The notes under the pieces were generated by a model. That model worked only from the letters and a program-made list of their open reading frames with translations. It had not been told where the DNA came from and searched no databases. Positions 44,498 to 53,574 of a stretch of DNA of 64,000 bases are shown here, piece after piece. Position 1 is the stretch's first letter. The number at the start of each line of letters is the position of its first letter. The stretch comes from Mycobacterium sp. EPa45 (GTDB lineage: Bacteria > Actinomycetota > Actinomycetes > Mycobacteriales > Mycobacteriaceae), in NCBI RefSeq assembly GCF_001021385.1, contig NZ_CP011773.1, positions 2,976,001-3,040,000 on the forward strand, read 5' to 3'. The translations under genes were made by a program, and so were the position numbers.

Positions 44498-45133
44498 CTA
44501 GGATCGCGCGGCGTCCGACCACGCCCCGAGGACCGAGTCAGTCGTCGTGACGGTGGCGAGCAGTGCCAACGTGTTGTCGATGATCGCGTTCGCATACTCG
44601 CGCGGGTATCCGCTCACAGCATCCCGCGGTAGTACGAACTGGTAGCCGCGATTGACCGCGTCCATGACGAAGTTGGTGATCGCAATATTCACTGAAACAC
44701 CGACTCCTACAATGGTTGTCACACCAAGATTGCGCAAAACCGAATCGAGATCAGTGCCCGTCATCGGGCCGACGCCGTGGGTTCGGGTCAGCACGAGATC
44801 GCGACTGTCCACCCCGAGTTCGGGGAGCGGTGATCCGCCGGGACTGCCGGGCGAGAGATCTGCGGTGAACGACGAACCCGCCGCGAACAATCGTGCGTTG
44901 GTGTTGGAGCCGCGGCCATCCGGACGGCGCTGGATCAGGCAGTGCACGACGTTCACACCTGCTTCGCGCGCGGCCCGCACGAGTTTGGCGATGTTGGGGA
45001 TCGCCTCCCGCTGGGCTTCTTCGGCCAGCATCGGCAGGCCCGCCTGGGCGCCGATGACTCCGCCCTGGCACTCCTGAGTGACCAAGGCGGTGGTTTCGGG
45101 CACGACAAGATCCCCGAGCTTCGGTGCTGGCAT
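44498..45133 (-). CDS. Isochorismatase-like protein lacking the usual catalytic Cys
   Basis: 211 residues of the cysteine-hydrolase/isochorismatase fold: TTALVTQECQGG where most have an Asp, and VGVGVSVNIAITNFVMDAVNRGYQ, where the nucleophile position normally Cys is Ala. Members without Cys include true isochorismatases of the PhzD type, in which Gly replaces Cys, so it may act on a vinyl ether or may be non-hydrolytic. ATG 45133 directly abuts the operator at 45134, hinting at a leaderless transcript. Confidence 0.75.
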   Translation of the reverse strand: MPAPKLGDLVVPETTALVTQECQGGVIGAQAGLPMLAEEAQREAIPNIAKLVRAAREAGVNVVHCLIQRRPDGRGSNTNARLFAAGSSFTADLSPGSPGGSPLPELGVDSRDLVLTRTHGVGPMTGTDLDSVLRNLGVTTIVGVGVSVNIAITNFVMDAVNRGYQFVLPRDAVSGYPREYANAIIDNTLALLATVTTTDSVLGAWSDAARS

Positions 45134-45149
45134 GAGAATACACGTTATC
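45134..45149. promoter_or_regulatory. Operator-like inverted repeat GAGAA-N6-TTATC
   Basis: GAGAATACACGTTATC is adjacent to the start codon at 45133 and 34 bases before the ATG at 45184. The arms are the GAGAA and GATAA variants seen elsewhere. It occupies the 50-base divergent region almost alone. Confidence 0.6.
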
Positions 45150-45183
45150 GTATGTGCCACCGCGATTTCCAGAGGAGCAGCAA

Positions 45184-45624
45184 ATGCAGCATTCCGAGCT
45201 GTTGATCCGCGAGTCAGTGCGGCAGACACTCGCTGATTACACGGCGGCGACCGACGGATTCGACCTTCGCGCCCTGGCTGACTGCTTTGCGCCAGACGGT
45301 GTTCTGGAATTCACCGGGGCCGAGCAGCCACTGGTGGGGCCGGCGGAGATCGAGAGCGGGTTGAAGGCAGCGATGAGCGGCCCGCGCGACCCCGGGCGAC
45401 GGATGGCTACCCATGTGCGCCATCACGTTTCCAGCGTGCGATTCATGGCGATCGGCGGCGGGCGGGTGGAGGTGAGTAGCTACTTCGCCGTGCACACCGA
45501 TATCGGCCTCGACCACTGGGGACGCTATCGCGATGTGATGGTTGCGCAGGGGGAGCGATGGCTGTTCGCGCATCGGAAAATCACAGTCGACGGCTTCTCG
45601 CCCGGCAGTCTGATGGCGGATTGA
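45184..45624 (+). CDS. SnoaL-like (NTF2-fold) protein
   Basis: 146 residues. RQTLADYTAATDGFDLRALADCFAPDGVLEF and a final GRYRDVMVAQGERWLFAHRKITVDGF fit the SnoaL-4 pattern, as in the protein at 18983. ATG 45184 follows AGAGGAG. It is a single gene behind a divergent operator, ending 19 bases before the convergent LLM gene. It may be an isomerase, dehydratase or hydroxylase on a cyclic substrate. Confidence 0.8.
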   Translation: MQHSELLIRESVRQTLADYTAATDGFDLRALADCFAPDGVLEFTGAEQPLVGPAEIESGLKAAMSGPRDPGRRMATHVRHHVSSVRFMAIGGGRVEVSSYFAVHTDIGLDHWGRYRDVMVAQGERWLFAHRKITVDGFSPGSLMAD

Positions 45625-45643
45625 GCGAGTTCTTGCGACGCGG

Positions 45644-46552
45644 TCAGGCGTTCGACGGCTGGATGAACTCCTTGGCGAAGTCCTGCGCCCGTTGGATGTA
45701 CTCGCTCCGGTCCGCGCCGGCTGGGGCGATCGGCAACCACGTCACGCCCATGGCCGCCAGCCGCTCGATCGTTGCCTGGCGTTCGTCGACCGATGTGCGT
45801 TCATCCAAGACATTGCCCGCGGAGAAGCAGATATCGAGTGGCGCCGTCCGCCCGATCTCATCGGCGTACCCCTTTGCCCAGCCGATGGCGGCTTCGAGTT
45901 CGTCCAGCGTCGAGATCTCGGCGGTTCGCGACGCGGTGGCGTAACCGAATGTATTGAACGGCGCCCACCCCTGCCCGCGGGAAACCGCGCGCCGGACTGC
46001 GGGTTTGCTATTGCCGCCGACCCACACCGGTGGCGGGGCAATGACGGGGCGCAGTCGTACACCGCGAGACGCGAACGAGGAACCCTCGTAGGCGACGTCG
46101 TCTCCGCTGAAAACTTTCGCCAGTACGTCCAGGGCCTCATCGAGAAGGGCTCCGCGGTTGTCGAAGCCCACTCCGAGAGCCCGGAATTCCGGCTTGAGGT
46201 ACCCGGCGGCCGTGCCGATGATCACTCGACCGCCCGACAGGAGCTGGAGGCTGTGGATGGATTTCGCGCCGAGGAAGGGGTTGCGGTACGCGGCGATGTA
46301 GACGTTGGTGAGCAACTTTATCTCGCGGGTGGCCCCCGCCGCGAAGGACAGCGCGACGAACGGATCCAGGGCGTGGTGGCCGCCGTGGTCGAGCCACTTC
46401 GCGTCCGGCGCCGGGTGGTCGGTGACGTGCACCGCACCGAAGCCGTTGGATTCGGCTGCCGCGGAGATATCCGCAATGGCCTGCGCATTGACGAATTCGG
46501 CCTGACGATCCACGTGCTGGGTGGGTAATTCGAGCGAGAAAGAGATGGGCAC
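45644..46552 (-). CDS. LLM-class (F420/flavin-dependent) oxidoreductase
   Basis: 302 residues, luciferase-like barrel. GAVHVTDHP, IKLLTNVYIAAYRNPFLGAKSIHSL, SGGRVIIGTAAGYLKPEFRALGV, and PVWVGGNSKPAVRR are typical of the TIGR03619-like LLM group. F420 use is common in mycobacteria but not proved by sequence. It lies 14 bases downstream of the ACAD at 46567 and shares its promoter. Confidence 0.88.
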   Translation of the reverse strand: MPISFSLELPTQHVDRQAEFVNAQAIADISAAAESNGFGAVHVTDHPAPDAKWLDHGGHHALDPFVALSFAAGATREIKLLTNVYIAAYRNPFLGAKSIHSLQLLSGGRVIIGTAAGYLKPEFRALGVGFDNRGALLDEALDVLAKVFSGDDVAYEGSSFASRGVRLRPVIAPPPVWVGGNSKPAVRRAVSRGQGWAPFNTFGYATASRTAEISTLDELEAAIGWAKGYADEIGRTAPLDICFSAGNVLDERTSVDERQATIERLAAMGVTWLPIAPAGADRSEYIQRAQDFAKEFIQPSNA

Positions 46553-46566
46553 AGCGGTCCTTTCGG

Positions 46567-47670
46567 CTAGCGAGATGAAGCGACGAGTCTGGCGAGACGC
46601 TCGGCGTGGTAGTCGGGTCCGCCGAAGGTGAGTTCGCTGGACTTGGCACGTCGGACGTAGAGGTGAGCGTCGTGCTCCCAGGTGAATCCGGTTCCCCCGT
46701 GAATCCGCATGTTGTCCAGTGCGACGTTCAGGAACGTTTCCGAGGCGGCCAGCTTGGCGACCGAAGCGGCGATTGCCAGTTCGTCGGCGTCGGTCGCTCC
46801 GGCGGCGTGGACCACTGCCGAGCGGGCTCCTTCCACCATCACCAGCATGTCTGCGCAGCGGTGCTTGATGGCTTGGAAGCTGCCGATCGGTCGTCCGAAT
46901 TGGATGCGGCCCTTCGCATAGTCGACCGCCATGTCCAGGCAGCGCGCAGCCGCGCCGACCTGCTCGGCAGCAAGCAACACCGTGGCGATGTCCGACGTGC
47001 GGGCCAAGCCCCTCTCGGCGCCGCCGTCTTCCCCGATGAGCCGGGCTTCGACGGCATTGAAGGTCAGCCGCGCAGTCTTGCGCGTCTGGTCCAGGGTCTT
47101 CAGCGGCTCAGCCGTCAGACCGGCAGCCTCCCGCGCCACTGTGAACAGGGAAACCCCCGCCTCGGTTTGCGCGGCGACCAGAACCAAATCCGCCGTATGG
47201 CCATCGAGCACGAGCGGCGCCTCGCCGCAAATCCGGTACGTACCGTCACGTGCACCCTCTGCCCTCAACTGCAGATCGGTCGCGTCCCAGGGGCCGAGCC
47301 GTCCATTCAGGATCAGCGTCGCGCGTGTGGTGCCATCGGCGAGTCCCGGCAGGAATTCGGCCGATGCCGCACAGTCACCGCTGTTGACGATAGCGGTCGC
47401 TGCCAATGCGACGGTTGAATAGAACGGCGCGCACAGCAACGCGCGACCCATCTCCTCGAACACCACCGCCAACTCGACGGTGCTGGCCCCTGCGCCGCCC
47501 CACGCGTCAGGGATCGCGATTCCGTGCAAGCCGAGCTGTTCGGCCATCTGCGTCCACACCGCGCTGTCGAATCCAGCTTCGGTGGCCATGAGGCGGCGGA
47601 CGGCATCGCTCGGCGACTTGGCGTCCAAGAAGTCTCGGCCGGCTTCGCGGAGCTCTTCCAACTCGCTCAT
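46567..47670 (-). CDS. Acyl-CoA dehydrogenase
   Basis: 367 residues. The C-terminal GGTGFTWEHDAHLYVRRAKSSE motif belongs to the FadE28-type half of heteromeric ACADs, while the ring around VDYAKGRIQFGRPIGSFQAIKHRCADM is standard. No FadE29-type partner lies beside it; the nearest candidate is the gene at 49938 across the divergent promoter. It is first in a two-gene minus-strand operon with the LLM gene. Confidence 0.86.
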   Translation of the reverse strand: MSELEELREAGRDFLDAKSPSDAVRRLMATEAGFDSAVWTQMAEQLGLHGIAIPDAWGGAGASTVELAVVFEEMGRALLCAPFYSTVALAATAIVNSGDCAASAEFLPGLADGTTRATLILNGRLGPWDATDLQLRAEGARDGTYRICGEAPLVLDGHTADLVLVAAQTEAGVSLFTVAREAAGLTAEPLKTLDQTRKTARLTFNAVEARLIGEDGGAERGLARTSDIATVLLAAEQVGAAARCLDMAVDYAKGRIQFGRPIGSFQAIKHRCADMLVMVEGARSAVVHAAGATDADELAIAASVAKLAASETFLNVALDNMRIHGGTGFTWEHDAHLYVRRAKSSELTFGGPDYHAERLARLVASSR

Positions 47671-47733
47671 GTGCTCCTAGCGTCGACCCGGGATAGGCAT
47701 TGCCGATTCAGGATAGTATCTTTTCTGGAAACA

Positions 47734-47749
47734 GAGAATATTCATTCTC
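47734..47749. promoter_or_regulatory. Operator-like inverted repeat GAGAA-N6-TTCTC
   Basis: GAGAATATTCATTCTC has perfect five-base arms in the 97-base divergent region between the ACAD at 47670 and the amidohydrolase at 47768. It ends 18 bases before the plus-strand GTG and just before its ribosome site GGAAGGAG. Confidence 0.65.
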
Positions 47750-47767
47750 GCCGGAAGGAGCTACGCG

Positions 47768-48964
47768 GTGACGGCGAAACTCGACTACGGAATTTTCGAC
47801 TGCGATACCCACTGCTACGAGACGCGAGATGCGTTCACCCGCTATCTCCCACAAGAATTTCACGACCGAGCCATCACGCCCGTCCGTTCGGCGGACGGGA
47901 AGGAGGTGATCCTCGCCGGGCACCGCATCGCTACGTTCAACAGCGAAGCGGGTCTCGGGTTCGACTTGGCGTACCGGCCGGGTTCACTCAAAGAGATGCT
48001 CAAGCAGATGGGTTCGGGCAACCCTGACGAGACCTACGAGCCTCAGCCGATGCAGCCGGAGTGGCTCGAGCGGGACGCTCGTCTGGCGGTGATGGCCGAG
48101 CAGAACGTCGAGCGTGCGGTCATCTTCCCCGCGGGGATGGCGCTGGCCGCCGAGCACTACGTCGACGACACCGAGGCTCTTTATGCGAATCTGCGGTCGT
48201 TCAACCGGTGGTTCGACGAGACGTGGGGTTTCAACTACCGAGACACGATCTACGCAACGGCGCTGCTTTCCTTGCGCGATCTGGAGTCGTCCATTGCCGA
48301 AACCGAAGCCATCATCGCCCAGGGGGCGAAGCTGGTCCTGCTGCCCACCGGCCCGGCTCATGGGCGCTCACCCGGCGACCCCTACTTCGACCCGATCTAC
48401 GCCCGACTGCAGGAGGCGGGCTGCACCCTGGTCTTCCACATCCAGCCGTTCTGGTACTTCGACGCGATCTCGCCGGCATGGGGTCACAATCCCGACCCCG
48501 CGGCGTGGCACATGTCGGCGTGGCAGTGGATGAACATCTACGGTCAGCGCCCTATCGAAGACACCCTGTCGGCGCTGGTCTTCGACAACCTGTTCGGCAG
48601 GTTCCCCGGTCTCAATGTTCTGGTCGCCGAGCATGGCGCCGAATGGGTTCCGCAGTTCGTCATCCATATGGACAAGAGCCGGGGCATGGGCCGTAACGGT
48701 CCGTGGATAGGCGGCAAGCTGACTGAGCGGCCGTCGGAGATCTTCCGGCAACACGTCGGCGTCGTCCCCTACCCGGAGGATGACATCCCGACCATCGTCG
48801 ATCGGCTCGGCTACGACGAGTGCCTGCTGATGGGTTCGGATTACCCGCACGCGGAGGGACTCGCCGAGCCTGCCGATTTCGTCAAACTCCTGGACCCACT
48901 GGACGACGCCGCCAAGAAGCGCATCATGCGCGACAATGCCGACGCGCTGCTCGCCAGGGGTTAG
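47768..48964 (+). CDS. Amidohydrolase-2 family metal-dependent hydrolase or decarboxylase
   Basis: 398 residues. FDCDTHCYETRDAFTRYLP at the N-terminus, TLVFHIQPFWYF in the centre and LMGSDYPHAEG at the C-terminus match the paralogues at 43213 and 54535, but the metal-region residues are more diverged (DCDTH for DIDNH). GTG 47768 follows GGAAGGAG. It starts a six-gene plus-strand operon running to the LLM gene at 53575. Confidence 0.87.
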   Translation: MTAKLDYGIFDCDTHCYETRDAFTRYLPQEFHDRAITPVRSADGKEVILAGHRIATFNSEAGLGFDLAYRPGSLKEMLKQMGSGNPDETYEPQPMQPEWLERDARLAVMAEQNVERAVIFPAGMALAAEHYVDDTEALYANLRSFNRWFDETWGFNYRDTIYATALLSLRDLESSIAETEAIIAQGAKLVLLPTGPAHGRSPGDPYFDPIYARLQEAGCTLVFHIQPFWYFDAISPAWGHNPDPAAWHMSAWQWMNIYGQRPIEDTLSALVFDNLFGRFPGLNVLVAEHGAEWVPQFVIHMDKSRGMGRNGPWIGGKLTERPSEIFRQHVGVVPYPEDDIPTIVDRLGYDECLLMGSDYPHAEGLAEPADFVKLLDPLDDAAKKRIMRDNADALLARG

Positions 48965-48969
48965 TCGGC

Positions 48970-49941
48970 GTGGTGGCGAGCGACGCGCACGTTGATCTGG
49001 GGTTCCTGCGCGAGTCCGCGCGCCAGTTCCTCGCCGGCCGGGGAGAAAAGGACTCCCTTGACGACCTGGCGGCGATGGACTGGACAGGTCTGCTCGTCGC
49101 CGAGGCGGAAGGCGGTGCGGGGTGGCTGCCGGTCGAGGCGGCCGTGGTCGCAGAGGAACTCGGACGGGCGGGAGATCGGTCGGCATGGTTGGGTACCACG
49201 ATCGCCGCCGCCGCGCTGTCCTCTGCGCCGCCGGAGATCCGCGCCCGATGGCTGGCACCGTTGATCGACGGAGCCAACACTGCCGGAGTGGCGATCGCCG
49301 GCGACGCGGTTCGCGTTGCCGGCGGTGATGCGCTTGACATCATCGTCACATTGGGAGAAAACGGGATTCACCTGTTCCAGCTGGGCGAAGCCACCCCGCG
49401 GATTCGTGACGACGAGCTGTTGGACATCAGCCGTGTTGGCTGGCGCGTCGAGCTCGGCGGATCTGACGGGATCCACATCGGCGACGCCGAACAGTCGGAC
49501 AAGCTGCTGGCGACGGCCAAGGTGCTGCTGAGTGCGGATTCGGTAGGCGCCCTGTCGGCCACTTTCGAGCGGTTGGTCACCTACCTGAAGGATCGCATCG
49601 CCTTCGGGGCGCCCATCGCCAGTTTCCAGGCGGTGCAGCATCGCCTCGTGGATCTGCTTGTCCTCGAGGCGAAGTCGCGCGCAATCATCCTGAAGGCAGC
49701 CCGCGCCTTGGCATCGGGCGAGGCCAGCGAGAATTCGATCGTGTTGTCCACGGTCGCGCATGCCTTCGTGGCCTCAAAGGCTACGGCTGCCGTCGACGAG
49801 TGTATGCAGCTCTCCGGTGGCATCGGCTTCACGTGGGAATACCCCTTGCACCACGAGCTGCGGCGAGTCTTCACCAACGGCTATCTGCTCGGCACAGCCC
49901 GATCGAGTCGCACCGCTCTCGCCGCGAGGACAGGCCGGTGA
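48970..49941 (+). CDS. Short acyl-CoA dehydrogenase, FadE28-type subunit
   Basis: 323 residues, shorter than the usual 370-400, with loss mainly in the N-terminal helical domain. The C-terminal LSGGIGFTWEYPLHHELRRVFTNG motif is of the FadE28 type. It is followed with a GTGA overlap by the larger ACAD at 49938, as in known alpha2-beta2 pairs. GTG 48970 is five bases after the amidohydrolase stop; GTG 48973 is an alternative. Confidence 0.83.
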   Translation: MVASDAHVDLGFLRESARQFLAGRGEKDSLDDLAAMDWTGLLVAEAEGGAGWLPVEAAVVAEELGRAGDRSAWLGTTIAAAALSSAPPEIRARWLAPLIDGANTAGVAIAGDAVRVAGGDALDIIVTLGENGIHLFQLGEATPRIRDDELLDISRVGWRVELGGSDGIHIGDAEQSDKLLATAKVLLSADSVGALSATFERLVTYLKDRIAFGAPIASFQAVQHRLVDLLVLEAKSRAIILKAARALASGEASENSIVLSTVAHAFVASKATAAVDECMQLSGGIGFTWEYPLHHELRRVFTNGYLLGTARSSRTALAARTGR

Positions 49942-51137
49942 GCACAGGAGCGAACCGGCCCGACGACGCCGCGCTTGCCGACTTCAGGGAACGCGTGCGA
50001 GCGCACATCCTGTCCTGCGCACCACCTTTCGCGGCCCGAGAGGGGCGTCGGGCACCCGAGAATGCCGAGCAGGAAGCAGAGTTGCGCCGGTGGTTCGCGA
50101 CCTTGTTCGAGGCGGGATTCGTCGGTGGAGACTGGCCCGTCGAATATGGCGGCAGGGCTGACCATCATCCGCTCCACGACCGCATCGTCAGTGAGGAACT
50201 TCTGCGCGCCCGTGCGCCGCGTCCGGTAGACCAAGTCAACTTGGCGGCCCACGTGCTGCTTCACTTCGGTTCGGACGAGCAGAAAGCCGCGCTGCTGCCG
50301 CCGATCAGGCGGAGCGAGCATGTGTGGTGTCAGTTGCTCAGCGAGCCCAATGCCGGCAGTGACATCGCCGCAGTGCGCTGTCGCGGCACCCGCAACGACG
50401 ACGGCAGTTGGGTACTTGCGGGCCAGAAGACATGGATCACCGACGGGCACTGGGCCGACATGGGTCTTGCACTCATCCGCACCGATCCCTCGTCCACCCG
50501 GCACCACGGTTTGTCGGCGTTCGTCGTGCCGCTGTCTGCGCCCGGGGTCGAGGTGCGCCCGATTCGCACAATCAACGAGGCGATCGAGGTCAACGAGGTC
50601 TTCCTCGACGACGTGACCATTCCGGCAGACGGTCTTATCGGCGAGCCCGGCCAAGGATGGGCGATCATCATGGCGGGCCTGGACTTCGAACGATTCGGCA
50701 TCGGCGGCAACGTCATCCTGCTCGAGCTGCTGATCGACGATCTCGTCACGGTCTCCCGCCATGCCACCCTTGGAGGCAAGCCGGTGTCCGAGCATGAGGA
50801 TATCCAGCAAACGATCGCGGAGCTGGCCGTCGAGGTCGAGGTGGCGAAAGCGTTCATCGATGACCACGTTGAGCGCATGATTGCCGGTGCCGACGACGTT
50901 GGTGACGGCTCGATCGCGAAGCTCAGTTTCGCTGAGACCTATCACCGGGTTTCGGCATATGGCACTGAGCTGGCTGCGATGGTATGTACCGTGGACGCGG
51001 ATGACATTGTGACACAGGCGAAACAACGACTTAGGGAGTGCTGGCTCTGGTCGCGCGCCTACACGGTGTCGGGGGGCAGTTCGGAGATGATGCGCAACAT
51101 CCTCGCCAAGCGCCGGTTGTTGCTACCGAGCCGATGA
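49938..51137 (+). CDS. Acyl-CoA dehydrogenase, FadE29-type subunit
   Basis: 399 residues. Substrate/flavin loop QLLSEPNAGSDIAAV, LAGQKTWITDGHWAD and C-terminal YTVSGGSSEMMRNILAKRRL fit the larger half of a heteromeric dehydrogenase. GTG 49938 overlaps the stop of the short ACAD, and its stop overlaps the ATG of the ligase at 51134. The pair probably dehydrogenates the CoA ester formed by that ligase (inference). Confidence 0.87.
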   Translation: MSTGANRPDDAALADFRERVRAHILSCAPPFAAREGRRAPENAEQEAELRRWFATLFEAGFVGGDWPVEYGGRADHHPLHDRIVSEELLRARAPRPVDQVNLAAHVLLHFGSDEQKAALLPPIRRSEHVWCQLLSEPNAGSDIAAVRCRGTRNDDGSWVLAGQKTWITDGHWADMGLALIRTDPSSTRHHGLSAFVVPLSAPGVEVRPIRTINEAIEVNEVFLDDVTIPADGLIGEPGQGWAIIMAGLDFERFGIGGNVILLELLIDDLVTVSRHATLGGKPVSEHEDIQQTIAELAVEVEVAKAFIDDHVERMIAGADDVGDGSIAKLSFAETYHRVSAYGTELAAMVCTVDADDIVTQAKQRLRECWLWSRAYTVSGGSSEMMRNILAKRRLLLPSR

Positions 51138-52693
51138 ACAGCACGTACTGGAATCTCGTCGACAGCGCCGCGGGCGAACATCCCGACCGGGTCGTCCTTG
51201 CCGATGATTACGGTCGGTCTCTGACGTCAGCCCAGTTGCGCGAGGCTGCGCTGACGGCCGCCGCCGGTTTCGCCGAGCGGGGCATCGCCGAAGGAACGGT
51301 TGTATCGTGGCAGCTTCCCACGACCCTCGAGACGATGGTCGTCATGGTGGCACTTTCCCGGCTGGGAGCGGTGCAAAATCCGCTGCTGCCGATCTGGCGG
51401 GAGAGTGAAGTCCGGTTTGTCACAGCACAACTCGGAACAGAGTTCTTCGTGGTGCCGGGTGTTTGGCGCGGATTCGATCACACGCACCTGGCGCGAACTC
51501 TTGCCGATGAGCGGCCGATGGAGGTCGTCGTCGTCGATCACGACACGCCGGTCCTCCACGGCTTACGACTTCCCGCCGGTGATGCGTCCGCACTGACCGA
51601 TCCTCCGCAGTCCGGTGAGCTGGCTCGGTGGATTTACTATTCATCCGGAACGACCGCGGCGCCGAAGGGGGTCATCCACTGCGACCGGTCGGTGATCGCC
51701 GGCTGCACCGGCGTGATCGAGATGGTCGGTGCCTCCAACGAGGACGTCAACCCCATCCCATTCCCGGTATCGCACGTCGGTGGCGCGGCCATGCTCGCAG
51801 CCGCCCTGATCACCGGTATGCGGTTGGTGCTGTTCGACTCCTTCGATCCGACGACGACACCCAAAGCGATTGCCGCACATCGCCCAACTCTCCTCGGCAG
51901 TGCGACGCCGTTCTTCGTCGCGTTCATGGCCGCACAACGGGAGCACGGCGAGCAACCCCTCTTCCCGGCTCTTCGGGGGTGCGTCGGCGGTGGGGCGCCG
52001 ATCACCAAGGAACTGGGCCGCCAAGTGCGGCAGACTCTCGGGGTACCGGGCATCGCCAATGCGTGGGGACTCACGGAGTTTCCGGTCGCGGCATCACAGA
52101 AGCCCGATGCCGCACCCGAACTTCTCGATCGGACTGTGGGACGCGTTGTGTCGGGAGTTTCGGTGCGGGTGGTCGACGACATGGAGCACGAGGCCGCGGT
52201 CGGCGAGCAGGGGGAGCTGCGGCTCAAGGGGCCGCAGTGTTTCCTGGGTTACGTCGACCAGTCTTTGAATGCCGATGCGTTCGATTCAGATGGCTGGTTC
52301 CGCACCGGTGATCTGGGTTGTATAGACGCCGACGGGCATATCACCGTGACCGGTCGCATCAAGGATGCGATCATCCGCAACGCGGAGAATATTTCGGCAC
52401 TGGAAGTCGAACAGGTGCTGGCGTGCCATCCGTGCGTGGCCGACGTGGCGGTGATCGGAGTGCCCGACGAGCGCACCGGAGAACGGGTCTGTGCGGTGGT
52501 GGTTCCCACCGGTGACGCAGACCTGAGTTTGGCTGCGCTTTTCGAGCACTGCCGGCGCAGTGGGCTGAGCAACCACAAGGCGCCAGAACGGCTCGAACTC
52601 GTCGAAGCGTTGCCGCGCAATCTGACCGGCAAGGTGCTCAAGGCCGAGCTTCGACACACATTCGGAAGTCGGAACAGCGGAGGAGGATCATGA
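51134..52693 (+). CDS. Acyl-CoA synthetase (AMP-forming)
   Basis: 519 residues. P-loop YYSSGTTAAPKGVIHCD, A5 WGLTEFPV, A7 WFRTGDLGCIDADGHITVTGR, hinge IKDAIIRNAENISALEVE, and lysine motif NLTGKVLKAE. It resembles cyclohexanecarboxylate or steroid-acid ligases by motif only. ATG 51134 and the stop both overlap neighbours by four bases, placing it in the 47768-54531 operon. Confidence 0.92.
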   Translation: MNSTYWNLVDSAAGEHPDRVVLADDYGRSLTSAQLREAALTAAAGFAERGIAEGTVVSWQLPTTLETMVVMVALSRLGAVQNPLLPIWRESEVRFVTAQLGTEFFVVPGVWRGFDHTHLARTLADERPMEVVVVDHDTPVLHGLRLPAGDASALTDPPQSGELARWIYYSSGTTAAPKGVIHCDRSVIAGCTGVIEMVGASNEDVNPIPFPVSHVGGAAMLAAALITGMRLVLFDSFDPTTTPKAIAAHRPTLLGSATPFFVAFMAAQREHGEQPLFPALRGCVGGGAPITKELGRQVRQTLGVPGIANAWGLTEFPVAASQKPDAAPELLDRTVGRVVSGVSVRVVDDMEHEAAVGEQGELRLKGPQCFLGYVDQSLNADAFDSDGWFRTGDLGCIDADGHITVTGRIKDAIIRNAENISALEVEQVLACHPCVADVAVIGVPDERTGERVCAVVVPTGDADLSLAALFEHCRRSGLSNHKAPERLELVEALPRNLTGKVLKAELRHTFGSRNSGGGS

Positions 52694-53568
52694 CCGGACG
52701 CCTCGAGGGCAAGATTGCATTCGTCACCGGTGCGGGACGCGGTCAGGGCCGTGCCCACGCGCTGGCGATGGCACGAGAGGGCGCGGACATCATCGCGGTG
52801 GACATCTGTGCTGACATTGCCTCGAACCCATATCCGCTGTCGACGCCGGACGACCTCAGCGAAACCGAGCGCTCCATCAAGGAACTCGGTCGCCGCGTCG
52901 TCGCGCGCATTGCCGATGTCCGTGAGCGGGCCGCTCTCCGTGAGGTTTTGGAGTCCGCGCTCGTCGATTTCGGCCATCTGGATATCGTTGTCGCGAATGC
53001 CGGCATCTTGCCGATGGCCATGGGCTCACCAGATCCCATGCACTTCGTCGACGCCACCGACGTCGACTTGGTGGGTGTGATGAACACGGTCGCGGTCTCG
53101 GTGCCACGGCTATCCGACGGTGCTTCGGTCATCATCACGGGGTCGACCGCCGGCATGATGCCGGGCAACGCCGACAGTCCGGAGATGGGGCCGGGTGGTG
53201 CCGGATATGCTTGGAGTAAGCGAACTTTGATGGAGTACGGCGAGCAGATGGCGATACACCTCGCGCCGCGGCTCATCCGAGTCAACGTCATGCACCCGAC
53301 GAACTGCAACACGCACCTGATTCACAACGACGGGATCTACAGCGTGTTTCGTCCGGACATGGTTGCCGAAGGAAAGAAGCCGACGCGCGACGACGTCGAA
53401 CCGGCGTTCACCTACTTTCAGGCCATGCCGATCCCGTACATCGAACCGGAGGATATGGCGAATCTCGCGGTGTTCCTTGCCAGTGACGAGAGTCGTTACA
53501 TCACCGGTCAGCAGATTCGGGTCGATGCCGGCTCGTTCCTCAAGTTCCCGAACGGGCCGGGCAGCTAA
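52690..53568 (+). CDS. SDR oxidoreductase of the mycofactocin-associated type
   Basis: 292 residues. TGAGRGQGRAHALAMAREGADIIAVDICADI followed by the insertion YPLSTPDDLSETERSIKEL is the clear signature of mycofactocin-linked SDRs, with an active site YAWSKRTL and a C-terminal ITGQQIRVDAGSFLKFP. These enzymes are thought to pass hydride from bound NADH to mycofactocin. ATG 52690 overlaps the ligase stop. No mycofactocin synthesis gene was seen here. Confidence 0.9.
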   Translation: MTGRLEGKIAFVTGAGRGQGRAHALAMAREGADIIAVDICADIASNPYPLSTPDDLSETERSIKELGRRVVARIADVRERAALREVLESALVDFGHLDIVVANAGILPMAMGSPDPMHFVDATDVDLVGVMNTVAVSVPRLSDGASVIITGSTAGMMPGNADSPEMGPGGAGYAWSKRTLMEYGEQMAIHLAPRLIRVNVMHPTNCNTHLIHNDGIYSVFRPDMVAEGKKPTRDDVEPAFTYFQAMPIPYIEPEDMANLAVFLASDESRYITGQQIRVDAGSFLKFPNGPGS

Positions 53569-53574
53569 CCGGCA

